DNA of 64,000 bases, from the NCBI GenBank assembly GCA_002989075.1, contig PSQN01000015.1, positions 1,302,001-1,366,000 of the forward strand, given 5' to 3'. Shown piece after piece: positions 41,212 to 53,526 of the stretch; within the stretch, counting starts at the first letter, position 1; every line of letters begins with the position of its first letter. The translations under genes and the position numbers were made by a program. This DNA comes from Arthonia radiata (lineage: Eukaryota > Ascomycota > Arthoniomycetes > Arthoniales > Arthoniaceae). The notes beneath the pieces were generated by a model, which had not been told where the DNA came from, did not search any database, and worked only from the letters and a program-made list of their open reading frames with translations.

Positions 41212-42949
41212 TCATGACGCGAACCGTCGACTAGGATGAGCGCCGTTGGCGTTGAGAACATGCAGTGTGGTCTGCTGCACACGACCATTCTGATCTCCAA
41301 CTCTCGCATTCGCGTGCACGAGAGCCGTGGCGATGGCATGGTCCTGATTCAAGGTGCTAAATGCATGCGACCCGCATAGCAAATTGTGACACGGCAACTG
41401 TCCACATATTATCACTCCGCGAGAAGCAGATGACCTTTATGGTTGCAAGGGTGTTTGAGTATAACAGATGGCTTCTACAGCGTTCCCACGCCGGTAAGAT
41501 ACCTGCCGCAAGCGGATCGCCTCCCACCACATGGCACGACTACCACTTGATGTTTCTCAGCATCTGAGTGGCAGGCTATGGCGACGTCGATGAGGCTCTA
41601 CTACGCTTGTATACGGGGTGCATGAGGCTCCTGCCTGTTCAAGCCTGTTGTCTATATGTGACTGCACTATTACGTGCAACCTCGAGGGACCTTACTACCA
41701 AACCAAGCTTTAGCCAGCCGCCGGATACATGGGTGTCATGTCAGGAACCACGGCCAAGGGACTTCAAGATCTGCACATCGTGCCCTTTGCCGGTCTCCGC
41801 AAGGCGTGGGCGTCGTCATGCGCACTTGCGTTTGACGTGAGGTTGCAGGCGCGAAACATGTCGAAGGCCAACCACGAAGATCCCTTGGCTGAAACTGACC
41901 AATTCACGACGGCACGGTGCATCAACGGAGCAGGGCGGGATGCGAGTGCCCGGCGCAGCTGGCTGACTTGTCCGGGGAAGGGCTAGCTTCGGCACTCGGA
42001 CCAGCTTCAATCTGCTGTGAACCAATCAGATCACGCCAATTGAACTGGCGTTCCCTGGCTTTCCGCTGTCAGATCCCAGGTCTCATTTCTTCTGGAAAGC
42101 TTCGCCGCACAGAGGACTACAATTGCTCGAGCGGTGAGCTTCATCTCATCGCGGTATGAGGGTATTGGCCTCAACAATTTCGACTCTTGTTCCGCATACC
42201 GCCATGATTCCCAAATCTCACTCACAGAGTTCCCGCTGCTGAGTGTTATCCGAGTGCCGAGCGCTCAGCGGCTGTTGCTTCCAGGAGTCAGCACGCTCCG
42301 AAGAAAGATGCTACGTCGCGATGGTGGCCCCCGTTGGTCATCGTTGGTCTCCTACTCATTTGCAAAGCCAGCCAATGGCTGCATACTCACAGCGCCAACC
42401 ATCTAGAATTTGCAATTGCATTTCTCGATGAACAGTCCACTCTGCAATGCTACATGCTGTTGACTATCCCGCCATCCCTGGTGCGCTCGTAAACTAGCCT
42501 GGTGCGACTCGATCTGGCAGTTTGGCAAGTATGCCCCAAGTAGATATAATAGGTCCCGTGCAGTCCTTGCTGCATGTGTTTTCTTCCACTTGATCTCGCC
42601 AAGGTCTGCAGAGCAGCTTCGGACCGCTCACTCTACCTATAACGGATTGCTCTACCAAGCACCGTCGTCATTCATTTACAAATACTCACACGTGTCACTC
42701 ATTAGTAAAACCATCTGTTGTTCCTTCAGACGAACCAACGTTCATCGTCATTCACTCATTCACTCATTCATTCATTCATTCTGATACAAAGAGTCACTCG
42801 CCATCTGATCTTGCGACTCCTCAACGAACAGCAGTACCCACATTCATTTTCAACAATTGTCACTCATTCAAAGAGCAAAGAGTACTCACGACCCTTCCTG
42901 CCTCTGACCGCTTCATTCAATTCACATTCATTGTCTTCGAGTATCCACG
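41212..42949. other. 1.7-kb intergenic region upstream of the GH64 gene
   Basis: No supportable gene: frames of 60-90 codons overlap on both strands without motifs. The 500 bases before the glucanase are A/C/T-rich with CCAAT strings near 42025 and 42370 and the CATT microsatellite at 42746-42781, consistent with promoter and 5' UTR. Confidence 0.4.
42746..42781. repeat. (TCAT/CACT) microsatellite in GH64 leader
   Basis: About nine tandem four-base units, first CATT/CACT mixtures then pure CATT, about 170 bases upstream of the GH64 start codon. Further CACTCATTC copies follow at 42860. Confidence 0.8.
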
Positions 42950-44284
42950 ATGCCATTCTTTTCCAGCCTCATCAAGGCCGCCATTGCGGTGTCGCTTGCC
43001 GCGCAAGCTTGCGCTGCTCCCGTGAATGTCACACCTAATCCCACCGACTTTACAGTCACAGTCAACAACACCGTCAACGGTACCACCATTCACAACCCAG
43101 TCAAGAATGTCGCGCAAGCTGCACCTCCGACGCCACTCCCAATGACCTTTGTCAACAACGTTGGCGGACAGCTCTACGCCTACCTCACGGGCACTGACGG
43201 CGACGGCGCTGCCTTCTTCCTCCAGAAGAATGGCGAGCCATACTACCCAGACAACCCAGCTGCTGGCATCCCTCCCACTGCCATCACCGCGGACATCGCA
43301 ATCCCTCTGGACACTGCTACTGGTGGCAAGCTCACCGTCAATCTCCCGAACTACCTCAACTCCGGTCGCATCTATTTCTCAGTCGGCACGATGTCCTTCG
43401 CCGTTAACAACGGTCCCTCTGGCCCTGTCATCGTCGCACCCTCATTCACTAACCCCTCCGATGCCAATGCGGACTCCAACTACGGCTTCGTTGAATTTAC
43501 CTGGGACGAAGAGCTGGGCATCTACTCCAATCTCTCCTACGTGGACTTCGTCGGCCTCGTGATCTCTCAAGTCATGGAGACCGCCGCCTCGGGTACCTGC
43601 ACTGTCAAGGGCCTCCCCAATGGCGCAGTCGACAAGATCTGCACAGCTCTCTCTGCGCAAGCTGCAAAAGACGGCCAAGCCTGGGACCAGTCATGCCAGA
43701 AGGACGATTCAGGCAAGAACATCCGCGTGCTCGCGCCGTTGCATCTCGCCGAGCTCGACCAGTCCGCGCTGCAGAGCTACTACGGCCCGTACGTTGACAA
43801 GGTCTGGAACAACTACATGAATGAAGACCTCGTCATCACCGCCGGCAATCTCGGCAACTTCACGGGTCGCGTCGACGGCAGTGGTAACTTGAACTTCGAC
43901 CACGGTGGGTCGTTCCAGAAGCCAGTGCTTAGTGATATCCTGGGCTGCAACTCCGGTCCCTTTGCCAACCCGTCTGGTACCGACTCTGAGGCTACTGCCC
44001 GCAAGGCTATCGTCGCGAGACTCTGTGCGGCGTTCGATCGCAGCACGCTGTTGCTGCCAGGCGGCAACTACAACCCTGACGGTGTGCCGGTCGCCAACTA
44101 CTACCCCACCGATGGCACGCCAACGAACCACTACTCGCGCATTGTCCACGCGACGGAGACAGATGGTAAGGGCTACGCATTCGCCTACGACGATGTGACA
44201 CCTTCGAACGCGGCGGACGTGAGTGGGCTGTGCAACGCAGGCGACCCGACACACATGACCTTCACGGTCGGTGGTCTGTCGTAA
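42950..44284 (+). CDS. Secreted glucan endo-1,3-beta-glucosidase, GH64 family
   Basis: Extracellular beta-1,3-glucan hydrolase. The 444-residue single-exon product starts with a signal peptide (LIKAAIAVSLAAQACA, cleavage about residue 22). A short N-glycosylated linker (NNT, NGT) precedes the GH64 domain, which begins at MTFVNNVGGQLYAYLTGTDG. Family-like blocks are SGRIYFSVGTMSFAVNNGPSG, FVEFTWDEELGIYSNLSYVD and FVGLVISQ, and DKVWNNYMNEDLVI; these correspond to the thaumatin-like and catalytic parts of the fold. The C-terminal half contains HYSRIVHATETDGKGYAFAY and ends MTFTVGGLS, typical of fungal GH64/thaumatin-like proteins. It likely acts in wall remodelling or on other fungi. Assignment is by recognition of the fold blocks; activity is not shown. 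Confidence 0.85.
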   Translation: MPFFSSLIKAAIAVSLAAQACAAPVNVTPNPTDFTVTVNNTVNGTTIHNPVKNVAQAAPPTPLPMTFVNNVGGQLYAYLTGTDGDGAAFFLQKNGEPYYPDNPAAGIPPTAITADIAIPLDTATGGKLTVNLPNYLNSGRIYFSVGTMSFAVNNGPSGPVIVAPSFTNPSDANADSNYGFVEFTWDEELGIYSNLSYVDFVGLVISQVMETAASGTCTVKGLPNGAVDKICTALSAQAAKDGQAWDQSCQKDDSGKNIRVLAPLHLAELDQSALQSYYGPYVDKVWNNYMNEDLVITAGNLGNFTGRVDGSGNLNFDHGGSFQKPVLSDILGCNSGPFANPSGTDSEATARKAIVARLCAAFDRSTLLLPGGNYNPDGVPVANYYPTDGTPTNHYSRIVHATETDGKGYAFAYDDVTPSNAADVSGLCNAGDPTHMTFTVGGLS

Positions 44285-45052
44285 GGGAGTAAAAAGGAAT
44301 GTGTTCACGAACCTGGATGCGTGCATTGGGTGGTGTTCTGGGTAGCATTTGCAGGGCGGGCTGATCAGGAAAAGACGGGCAATGGTGGTTGTAGTGCATC
44401 GGCTGTATGCATTGCCCTTGGTACAAAGGGTGTGTCCTTTAATTCTTAAGTATCATATTTCGAGAATGTATTACTCTATCAAGAATGACAAGTCCCCACG
44501 TGGACTCGATAAACCTGCTAAGCTTCGTCTCCGAGATACCGGTTGCTTTTAATTCTTCGTCGACGTGAAGTCCTGAAGATGTTCCGCTTGACTAGTAAAC
44601 CGAGTCACAATGCTCGCGTGGCGCGAAGGACCCCTCAGGACGCCATGGCGGAAGCGCGTCCATCCTCGCTATACTGTGACCACTCTGCAGCATGCCACGC
44701 TGTCAACGTGGCCGTGAGCTTGACCTCGAAGTCTGTCATGCAGGATGTACAAGCCAAGATGAAGCATAAGGCGGGAAGGCATGTATAGCAGGAGACCTTG
44801 TAGGGCTGAGATGAGCACGCATCAATGGCGTGATTTTGGCGACGAGCGATGTGGGGGAGCGAATGAGAAGTTTGCCGAAAGCGATCATGGAAACGGATTT
44901 TTTTCGCTGTGCTTCCCACAGGTGGCGGCCAGATGCTTCTGAATGCTCCTTGACGTCGTTCCACCCTCTTCACAACTCCCTCCTCAATAACTTCTTCCCT
45001 TGCATCCTCTGCAGCTTCTGCGCCACCATCATCCACCTCCGCAAACTGCAAC
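44285..45052. other. Intergenic between GH64 and MET5
   Basis: About 770 bases: GH64 3' flank and MET5 promoter. Frames such as 44635-45063 (minus) have no motif. A C/T-rich leader directly precedes the MET5 ATG. Confidence 0.4.
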
Positions 45053-48000
45053 ATGACCACCATCTCCTCTCCCAGTGAAGCAGGTAAGAAGTCCCGCGCA
45101 TAGTCTACCCTCTACACGACACGTACTTACTATTTATGAGCTGCTCGAGTTGCATACCTCGCCAGCGATGTTGTAATATCAGTACAGCCTTCACTATCCT
45201 CCGATTCAGACTTCTCGGCACACCTCAGATCCTTTGCTACTGCAAATACTCCTGGTGTGATTTCTAACCACCCTCGAGTAAGCACCAGATATGTCCCCAG
45301 CGACCGCGACTGTGTGCTGACCATGAGCAATAGATCGAATCCGTCCGCCACAATGCCGATCCCCTCCTCTCCGCGTATGGCCCGGTAAGGGCTGGCAACC
45401 TCGTTTCCGTGACCACAGACTCCTCGATCCTCGTACAGTCGATACCGCACCTATACAAGCTCGCTCAGTATCCGATCGTCCTACATGTGTCCCTCCGATC
45501 CACGGGCTATGCAGACTACTCCGACATAACATCGATCAGACAGTGCGGCTTCACATTTCTACATTCAGAGACGCTGCAAGAGTCAGAGGACCTGGCTCTG
45601 ACCGCACATGCGCTTGCTGCACAATCGGGAAAGGGCGTAGTGCATTTCTTTGAAGCGGCGAAGTTCGCAAACGACCTGCCGATACAGTCCGACTATCAGA
45701 ATGTCGTTTCGAGATTGCTTGAGCCAAGCAGACCGGGTGCGCGCGCAGATACGAGCGATAGGGACGAGAAGAGCATCTATGCCGACAGCGGACGAGTAGC
45801 GCAGGTTGAAGACACCGCCGTACCACAGGCAGATACTGCGTCTGCGCAAGAGCCTTTGCCAACTCCTCGACCGTGGGGCGCGAATGATCAGCAGAATGGC
45901 AATGCTGGCTCCTCTTCAGAAGAGTCGTCACGGCGTGAAAGCAGCTCGGCAGCCGACTCCTCTGCCACATCAATGACTTCAATGATGTCCACAACACCGT
46001 CGAAGCCTGTCACATCTGCCGACATTCTGGATATCGTGACAAGAATATGGACGCAGCTACGGGATCTGACAGGTCGATCGTACAAGGCTTTTGAATATAC
46101 AGGGCCACAAGATGCCTTATCAGCACTTTTCACGTTCGGCGCGGACGCTGGCGAGCTTGGCAAGGTCATGGGAGAAGCAGCATCTTCAGATTCCTACGCA
46201 AATGCCGGCCTCATCACAGTGCGGTTATACAGGCCATGGCTTGGTCCAGCCCTTGTTGAGGCGCTGCCAAAGTCGCTGAAGAAAATCGCCGTACTGGAGC
46301 AGATTAGGAGACGGACGACGAAATGGGGTCCGTTGTTGCTCGATGTGCTCACATCAGTTCAGCGCAGACCTGGCGTTGCTTCACCACAGGTTGTCGGGTA
46401 CCAGCTGGGCTATCTGGAGCCAAGCACGATCCGACAAGCGCTCAATGGCATTTTCTCGAATCTGCTCAGCCAGTCACCTATTCAAAATCTAGAAGTCGGA
46501 GCGTCGCCGAATTCAAGGCTGGCTTTGAATCGACAGCCCATGGAGCAGCCACAGGTCGAGAACGCATACATGAAGATACTCCACCGGGTGTTTGACGAGC
46601 GACTGTATCTTGCCAACAGGGCAGATGCGAGTAATGCCGGCGTTTCACTAAACAAGAGGACAACTCCAGAATTTGGTCTCGGATCACTGCTCGCCCGGAT
46701 AGAACGCCGCAGGGGCTTCATTCAGCGTGCTCAAAACGCAGCAAAGACGCGCGATTTCACGACGGACTCACCGAAGAAGTGGTTATCGCAATGGGCATTG
46801 GACGCCGAGAACCCTGCAAGATGCAAAGACTCCGCTGAGCAGGCCATCTCGCGGCTTTCTACTGATGGCTCAGTGTTGGCTCAGGATCTGCTCAAATCCA
46901 AGCAGTTCTTCTTCCGGGAATCTCAATGGCTCATTGGTTCAGATGCTTGGGCGTACGACCTGGGCAACTCCGGCGTGCACCACATGCTGGCATCTGGTCA
47001 GAACGTGAATATGCTCATCGTCGACTCACAGCCATACTCAGAGCGAGCCGCCGCTGATGCAAACAGACGCAAGAAAGACATTGGTCTCTACGCTATGAAT
47101 TATGGCAACGCTTACGTGGCATCGGTGGCAGTCTACAGTTCTTACACGCAAGTGCTGGAGGCGATGCTCGAAGCTGACAAGTTCGATGGTCCATCAGTGG
47201 TACTGGCATACTTGCCATACAACAAAGAAAACGACTCACCTTTAACGGTCCTGCAAGAGACCAAGAAAGCTGTCGACCTAGGCTACTGGCCGTTGTACAG
47301 GTGGCAGCCTGCTGTTGGCGATCGAGCAGAGCCAGAGTTCAACCTCGACTCAGAGCGGATCAAGAAGGAGCTTGAGGACTTTCTGGCAAGAGACAACCAG
47401 CTGACGCAGCTGATGAGACGGCAACCAGAGTTTGGCGCAAACCTGTCGGAGAGCTACGGCTCCGAGGTCAGGTCGCTGCAGAAGCGCAAGGCCAAGGATG
47501 CCTACAGCAAGCTGCTCGAGAGTTTGCAGGGCGCACCGATGACTGTGCTGTTCGCATCAGATAACGGCAACGCTGAAAGTCTTGCAAAGCGTCTTGCTAA
47601 TCGCGGCAAAGCTAGAGGCTTGAAGTCAATGGTGATGGCTATGGATGACTACCCTCTCGATGATCTCCCGACTGAGGAGAACGTTATCTTAATGACCAGC
47701 ACTGCAGGCCAAGGCGAGTTCCCGCAAAACGGACGTTCGTTCTGGGAGAACATCAAGAACTCGACGGAATTCGATCTGAAGAACATCAAGTTCACCGTTT
47801 TCTCCCTCGGCGACAGCCACTACTGGCCACGCAAGGAGGACAAAATTTACTACAACAAGCCTGGCAAAGACTTGTACGCACGTCTGGAAACTCTGGGCGG
47901 CCAGCAGCTGTGCGAGTTGGGTCAAGGTGACGACCAAGACGCCGATGGGTATCACACTGGCTATAATGAGTGGGAGCCTATATTGTGGCAGAAGCTCGGT

Positions 48001-49785
48001 GTTGCGAACGTTGAGGGCTTACCAGAGGAGCCACCACCGATCACCAATGAAGACATCAAGATCGAGTCTAACTATCTGCGTGGCACGATCGCAGAGGGTC
48101 TAATGGACACTTCGACCGGCGCTATCGCGGCTTCGGATCAACAGCTCACTAAATTTCATGGCACATACATGCAAGATGACCGCGACATCCGGGACGAGCG
48201 CAAAGCTGCTGGTCTGGAGCCTGCTTACATCTTCATGATCCGATGTCGTCTGCCCGGTGGTGTCGCGACGCCTGATCAATGGTTGCAAATGGACGCGATC
48301 TCGAGCAACCAGGGCAACGAGACCATGAAGCTCACCACTCGACAGACGTTCCAATTCCACGGCGTTGTCAAGGGCAAGCTACGACCTGCCATGCAAGCCA
48401 TCAACAAGGCACTCATGACTACTCTCGCAGCCTGCGGCGACGTCAACCGCAACGTCATGTGCTCCGCAATCCCCTACCAGTCCGCCTATCACGCTCAAGT
48501 CCACCACTACGCCTCCAAAATCTCAGAGCACCTCCTCCCCGCCACGGCCGCCTACCACGAAATCTGGCTACAAGACCCCACCTCTGAATCGAACAAGAAG
48601 CTTCAAATCGCCGGCGACGCCGTGCAAAACGCCGACGACCCTGTCGAACCACTCTACGGCGCTACCTACCTCCCTCGAAAATTCAAAATCACCATCGCCA
48701 TCCCACCCCACAACGACACCGACGTCTACGCCCACGACGTCGGCCTCATAGCCATCAAAGACGACTCCACCGGCAACCTCGCCGGCTTCAACCTCCTCGC
48801 CGGCGGCGGCATGGGCGTCACGCACAACAACAAAAAGACCTATCCTCGCACCGGCTCCATGTTCGGTTTCGTCCCCAAAGAGCACGTCCACATGGCCTGC
48901 CAATACATCATGCTCGTGCAAAAAGACCACGGCGACCGCAAAAACCGCAAGCATGCCCGCCTCAAGTATACCATCGACGACCTGGGCGTGGACGTCTTCA
49001 AAGGCAAGGTCGAAGAGCGCTGGGGCATGACCTTCGAGGAGCCGCGCCCTTTCCACTTTGACTCAAACATCGACACCTTCGGCTGGCAGAAAGACGAGAA
49101 TGGCCGCCACCACTTCACCTGTTTCATCGAGAACGGCCGCATCGAAGACACAGCCGAGATGCCGCAGAAGACCGGGCTGCGGCAGATCGCAAAGGTGCTG
49201 AAAGGCGAATTCCGGCTAACGGGGAACCAGCACCTCATCGTCTCCAACGTCGAAGACGCCCAACTCCCGCAGATCAAAGACCTGCTGGAGAAGTACAAGC
49301 TCGACAACACTGATTTCTCGGCACTCCGCCTCAGTTCCAGCGCGTGCGTCGCGTTCCCCACTTGCGGGCTCGCGATGGCGGAGTCCGAGCGGTACCTACC
49401 TGAGCTCATCACGAAGCTGGAGGGCACGGTCGAAGAGGCGGGGCTGCGACACGATTCCATTGTGCTGCGCGTAACGGGCTGTCCGAACGGGTGTGCGCGG
49501 CCGTGGTTGGCAGAAATCGCGCTAGTGGGGAAGAGCTATGGGGCGTATAACCTGTATCTCGGCGGTGGGTATCATGGGAATCGGCTGAATAAGCTGTATC
49601 GGAGTAGTATTCAAGAAGAGGAGATCCTGGAGATTGTGAAGCCGCTGTTGAAGCAGTACGCGGTGGAGAGGAAGGAGGGGGAGCGGTTTGGAGACTTTTT
49701 GATCAGGCAGGGAGTAATCAAGCCGACGAAGGAGGGGAAGTATTTTCATGAGGATACGGCGGAGGTGGAGGAGGAGGATGATTAG
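45053..49785 (+). CDS. MET5: Sulfite reductase (NADPH) beta subunit, hemoprotein
   Basis: Reduces sulfite to sulfide in assimilatory sulfur metabolism. Three exons (45053-45083, 45141-45277, 45334-49785) encode 1539 aa, the large fungal form; the first exon codes only ten residues. The N-terminal 700 residues resemble the pyruvate:ferredoxin-oxidoreductase-like region found in fungal enzymes. A flavodoxin domain starts near residue 792 (MTVLFASDNGNAESLAKRLA; TSTAGQGEFPQNG). The siroheme/4Fe-4S half follows from about 1020 (MIRCRLPGGVATPDQWLQMD). Both ligand pairs are present: C-x5-C in SSACVAFPTCGLAMAESER near 1390 and C-x3-C in TGCPNGCARPW near 1438. The 3' end (from about 49350) switches to G-ending codons, and its last 30 bases plus flank are duplicated at 55262. 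Confidence 0.97.
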
Positions 49786-49895
49786 ATATGGGGATAGCGA
49801 TTGTTGTGACAAGCGTTGTTTGGTTTGATGCAAGGCGTTCGGAAAAAGGGGATTATATTGTAGATATGGGATGGTAATTTGATTGCTGATCTCTA
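49755..49895 (+). repeat. MET5 3'-end repeat, copy A (parent)
   Basis: Last 31 bases of the MET5 CDS plus 110 bases of flank. A diverged copy in the same orientation lies at 55262-55403. Landmarks shared by both: TACGGCGGAG start, GATTAGATAT, AAGCGTTGTTT, ATGCAAGGCGTTC, TGATCTCTA end. Confidence 0.8.
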
Positions 49896-51341
49896 GCAAA
49901 CTCTTTGGAAATGCTGTTTGTTCTTCATGCGATGCCTACCTCGAGCTCGTACTAGACCCCTTAGAAGACAGCAATGCCATCGCCACGCGCTCGTGACGAC
50001 TCTCCAGCCTCACAGTACCTAACGTGTTCACGTCTTTACTGACCCAATGCTACTGGTCAAGCCCAGTCAGGTAACGCTTTGTAATGTCTTTCCACAGCAT
50101 AAAAATGCAAAATTTCTTTTGAGTACGATAATCTACTTGACGTCAATATCGCCGGTGTGTCGCAATGCAGTGCATCGTCACCATCGGAATAGGGTTGCAC
50201 CGTGATCAAGTGTGGGCTTGTGAGCGACTTCAGCTAGGCTTGTGAGTGGTTGTTTCCGGACTTCAGGTTGACGGGCTGAATTTGTAAGGGGCAAGACCGG
50301 ACTGCGTAACGAGAATTGGGCTTGTAGGTCATTGTGGGCGGGGTTTGCAGAGACTGTAGTCGCCCTGTGAGCGATATGACTGCGGCCTGTGAACAGCCTT
50401 GGCGGGGCTTGGGTTGACCGTGGCCAGGCAGGAGCTGACGCTGGGGTTGTTGTTGTGTGCAGGATCGCCCAGTCCAGATGGCCATGCCAAGACACGGGAT
50501 GCCTGGTGGAGAATTGCCTGAATAGGCATATATTGGGATTACGTGATGGACGCACTCATATCTTCCGTCTCATCCTCCTGTACCTACCTTCCTACCATGT
50601 TAGTCGGAATGTGATAAAAGCCATATACCTTATCAGTTGTAAATGAATGGCGTTAGGCTTGTGAAGGCTTGTGGTCGGACACGTGAGTAACTGGCGTGGG
50701 TCTCATAGGCGTTTGTAGATTGACTTATGAACGACTGGCGCAAAGCTTACACTCGACTGGCATCGGCCTTGTGAAAAACTACGCAAGGCTCAACAACGAT
50801 GGGCTGCAGTGCGAGGCGGAATAGTGGGTTACAATGGTCATTGTTATTGCGCTTGACGGACACAGGGCGAGATGATGAGCAAATGAGGCTGGATTTGGCG
50901 GTGATCATGGCTAGGTGTGAGAAACGCTGGAGTCTGGGCTTTCGATAATGACGCGGTTGCTTGAATACAGATTTGGAGTCTTTTGGTAATTGATGGAGCA
51001 GAATATACTGCCTGTGGCATTGATCAGAGTACAAACCCATCGACTACAGTACGAGAGAAAGGTGCCGGAAGGTTGGCTATAGCCATTGCCGCATGGCTAC
51101 GACACGCGTACCGTCTGCGCAGCCATAAAACAGCGGGTTTTGATCCTCGTGAACGCGGACCTGTTTCGCGGATCGAAAGTGACAACCAATTCTTGTAGGC
51201 CTGGGAAGATATCTGTAGCACAAGCTCTCGTGAAATTGCTCGGATAATCATGTCGTTGATTACGGTGACGCCTTCGATGCGACGTGAGTTGTCAGAGAAT
51301 GATGAAGCTCTTGCATGAGGCCGAGAGTTGACATGCAGCAT
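49896..51341. other. 1.45-kb region with degenerate GGCTTGTGA repeats
   Basis: Flank between MET5 and the MFS gene. From about 50212 to 50780 short variants of GGCTTGTGA(G/A) recur (for example near 50213, 50235, 50318, 50364, 50381, 50653, 50664, 50765). Frames across it are low value. No gene is supported. Confidence 0.5.
50212..50780. repeat. Dispersed short motif repeat, GGCTTGTGA type
   Basis: At least eight imperfect copies of GGCTTGTGA with uneven spacing (about 11-60 bases, with one 270-base gap), all on the plus strand. Not a clean tandem array and not a known element to me. Confidence 0.45.
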
Positions 51342-53114
51342 TCACCCTTTCTGCCCAATTCTCCTCCGTTGCATTCCCAAGCTGAACGCAAGCCCAGCAG
51401 CCGCGGCCGCGATGGTCAGAATCAGCGTCTGAGAGACCGCCTAGCTGAAAGCTTCATGGAAAGGTAGTCTAAGTCGCGCAGGAATACTGACCATACCTTG
51501 AGCCGCGTCCGCGGCTGCCACTTTATAAAATTCACCCAAACCTTGCACGACCAGAGAGTGTCGCAGAGAGTTGCTGAAGATGTTTTGTGCGATGCTTATG
51601 GCCACCGCCCCACCAAATGCCTGGTTAAAGACGATGAGACCATTGCCGGTCAGGATATCTGGTCCATCGAGGCACGACTGGACGACCGTGAATGGGATCT
51701 GAAAGCCCATTCCAAAGCCGATACCCGCTAGGATTTCGTAGCCGATCCAGCGGCCAGGGTGGCTGTCTGGACCCAAGGTGTGAAGAAGGCCACATCCAAT
51801 CGCGAAGACCGCAGCTGATACCTTTATGAATGGAACGTAGATCCCAGTTCTGGTCATCGTAAACCCTACGAGGGTAGCGGTGATGAAGACGGCGAGAATA
51901 TAGGGGAGTATACGCACCCCTGATGCGCGGGGGCTAACATCCTCTACCGATTGAAAATAGAACGGCAAGTAATAGAGGAGGGTGTAGTGGCCGACGTTGA
52001 TACAATTCACATAGAGAGAGCTCATCGCTATGGATCGTTGCCGTAGCACACGGAGCGGTATGGTTGCACTTCGGAGAAGGGTTAGATTTTTGGGACATGG
52101 AAGGATCAAGATTTGGAACCAGTTCACCTGTCCTTACGAAACACCTGGATGCCGATGAAGACACACATCAGCAATACGAATCCAAGCAGGCATCCCCAAA
52201 TACGAGAGTCAGCCCATGGGTATTTGATGCCTCCCCACTGCAGCGCCAACAGCAGGCATACCAGCGAAGAAGTCAGAAAAGTCACGCCAATCAGATCGAG
52301 ACGCTTGAGGTTTGTTGTGAATGTAGACGAATTCTGAGGCGGTGGACGCGGCTTGTAGGCTAGGATGATGACGAGCGCTGCAAGACCTCCAATCGCTGCC
52401 GTGGCTTAGCTTTCTCGGTCTTGCGCTGTGGGAGGGGAGGGGAGCCAACCTACGTAGATTCAACCAGAAACAAAACCTCCATGTGAGGAGTCGGGAGGTG
52501 GTGAAAACTCCGCCTAGGATGGGTGCGATGGCAGCCGCAATGCCAAACACGCTGGAGACGAGGGAGATGTAGAAAGGCTTCTGTTTGAGCGGGACTAGCC
52601 GGCCGGCAATGGCTAGCGTGCCGGATAGCGTACCCGCGGCTCCGGAACCAGCAATAGCTCGGCCGGCAATGAGTGTGGCTGAATTGGACGCGGTTGCGCA
52701 CACGATGGATCCCACCTCGAAAGTCGCAATGGCCCCGATATAGATCCATTTCAAGCTCCAGGGCTTGTACAGGTTGCCGTATGTTGCTTGAAGCGACAGC
52801 AGCGCCAGAAGGTATGCGGAGCCATACCACCCCACGTCATTTAGGCTGTGGAATTGGGTGGTGATCTGCGGCGTCGCGGTTCCTGGGCGGCTCGTTAGCG
52901 GTGCGTCGCCTCTTCAATGCATTGAGAGTCGAGAAGCACACTCACCGATGATGTTGGTGTCCAGTCCCGACATGGCGACCACCATCATCAACCCTATCGT
53001 CAGTATCGTCACCGTGGCTTTTGCAGGGTACGTAGGCTCAGCGTCAGCGTCGCTGGCCGTCTCGGTGGCGGGTGGCCCAGTGGTATCCTCCGCATCCGTG
53101 TTCTTTTCGGCCAT
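51342..53114 (-). CDS. MFS transporter, DHA2 (14-TMS) drug/metabolite efflux type
   Basis: Proton-coupled plasma-membrane exporter of the DHA2 family. Five exons (53114-52946, 52882-52454, 52404-52128, 52068-51492, 51440-51342) encode 516 aa; all junctions keep the frame. A hydrophilic N-terminus of about 33 residues precedes TM1 (VTILTIGLMMVVAMSGLDTN). Family motifs follow: QFHSLNDVGWYGSAYLLALL, LIAGRAIAGSGAAGTLSGTL (motif C region) and KQKPFYISLVSSVFGIAAAI, with LGGVFTT in the usual place. The second half has RQRSIAMSSLYVNC and GFGMGFQIPFTVVQSC; about 14 hydrophobic segments are visible in total. Divergent from the lipase gene 412 bases away, suggesting shared control. Substrate cannot be told from sequence. 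Confidence 0.88.
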
Positions 53115-53526
53115 GTTATTAGTAACGATGCTCTTGCTGCTTTCACCAATTTTGGGGACGACGGGATATTTTCCTCATGCGCAAATAGGCTCTTGATATT
53201 CGGAAGCTGTCCTTTTACCAGTGCTGAAAATAAAAAGACGGCCGTTGGCTGCCTCGTCTGCCTCGGGGCAGCATTTATGAACCCAGCACCTGCACAGTCG
53301 ACCATGACAACTGCATGACGGCTCCGTGAAGACGATACCCTGCAAGCCACGCCGCCAACACCCCACGCTCCACTTCTCCGCATGAGGTTTGTACCTGCTA
53401 CTTGCTCTGCGCGACCAGCATCCATCTATTATTCTGCCTTGTGCCTTCCCACGACCTATTTAGGACGATCTCCGCTCGCTTTACGTGCATCTGTGTCGAA
53501 AAGTGAGCCCCATTCTGTCTAACGCT
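53115..53526. promoter_or_regulatory. Shared divergent promoter of MFS and lipase genes
   Basis: 412 bases between the two start codons. It contains no recognised TF site on inspection; a palindrome-like GCCTCGTCTGCCTCGGGGCA lies near 53250-53269. Function inferred from layout only. Confidence 0.4.

Noticed and set aside
43709-44326. Minus-strand frame of 205 codons opposite the GH64 gene
   Set aside because: Arg/Val/His-rich translation typical of the antisense of a GC-rich gene; no domain.
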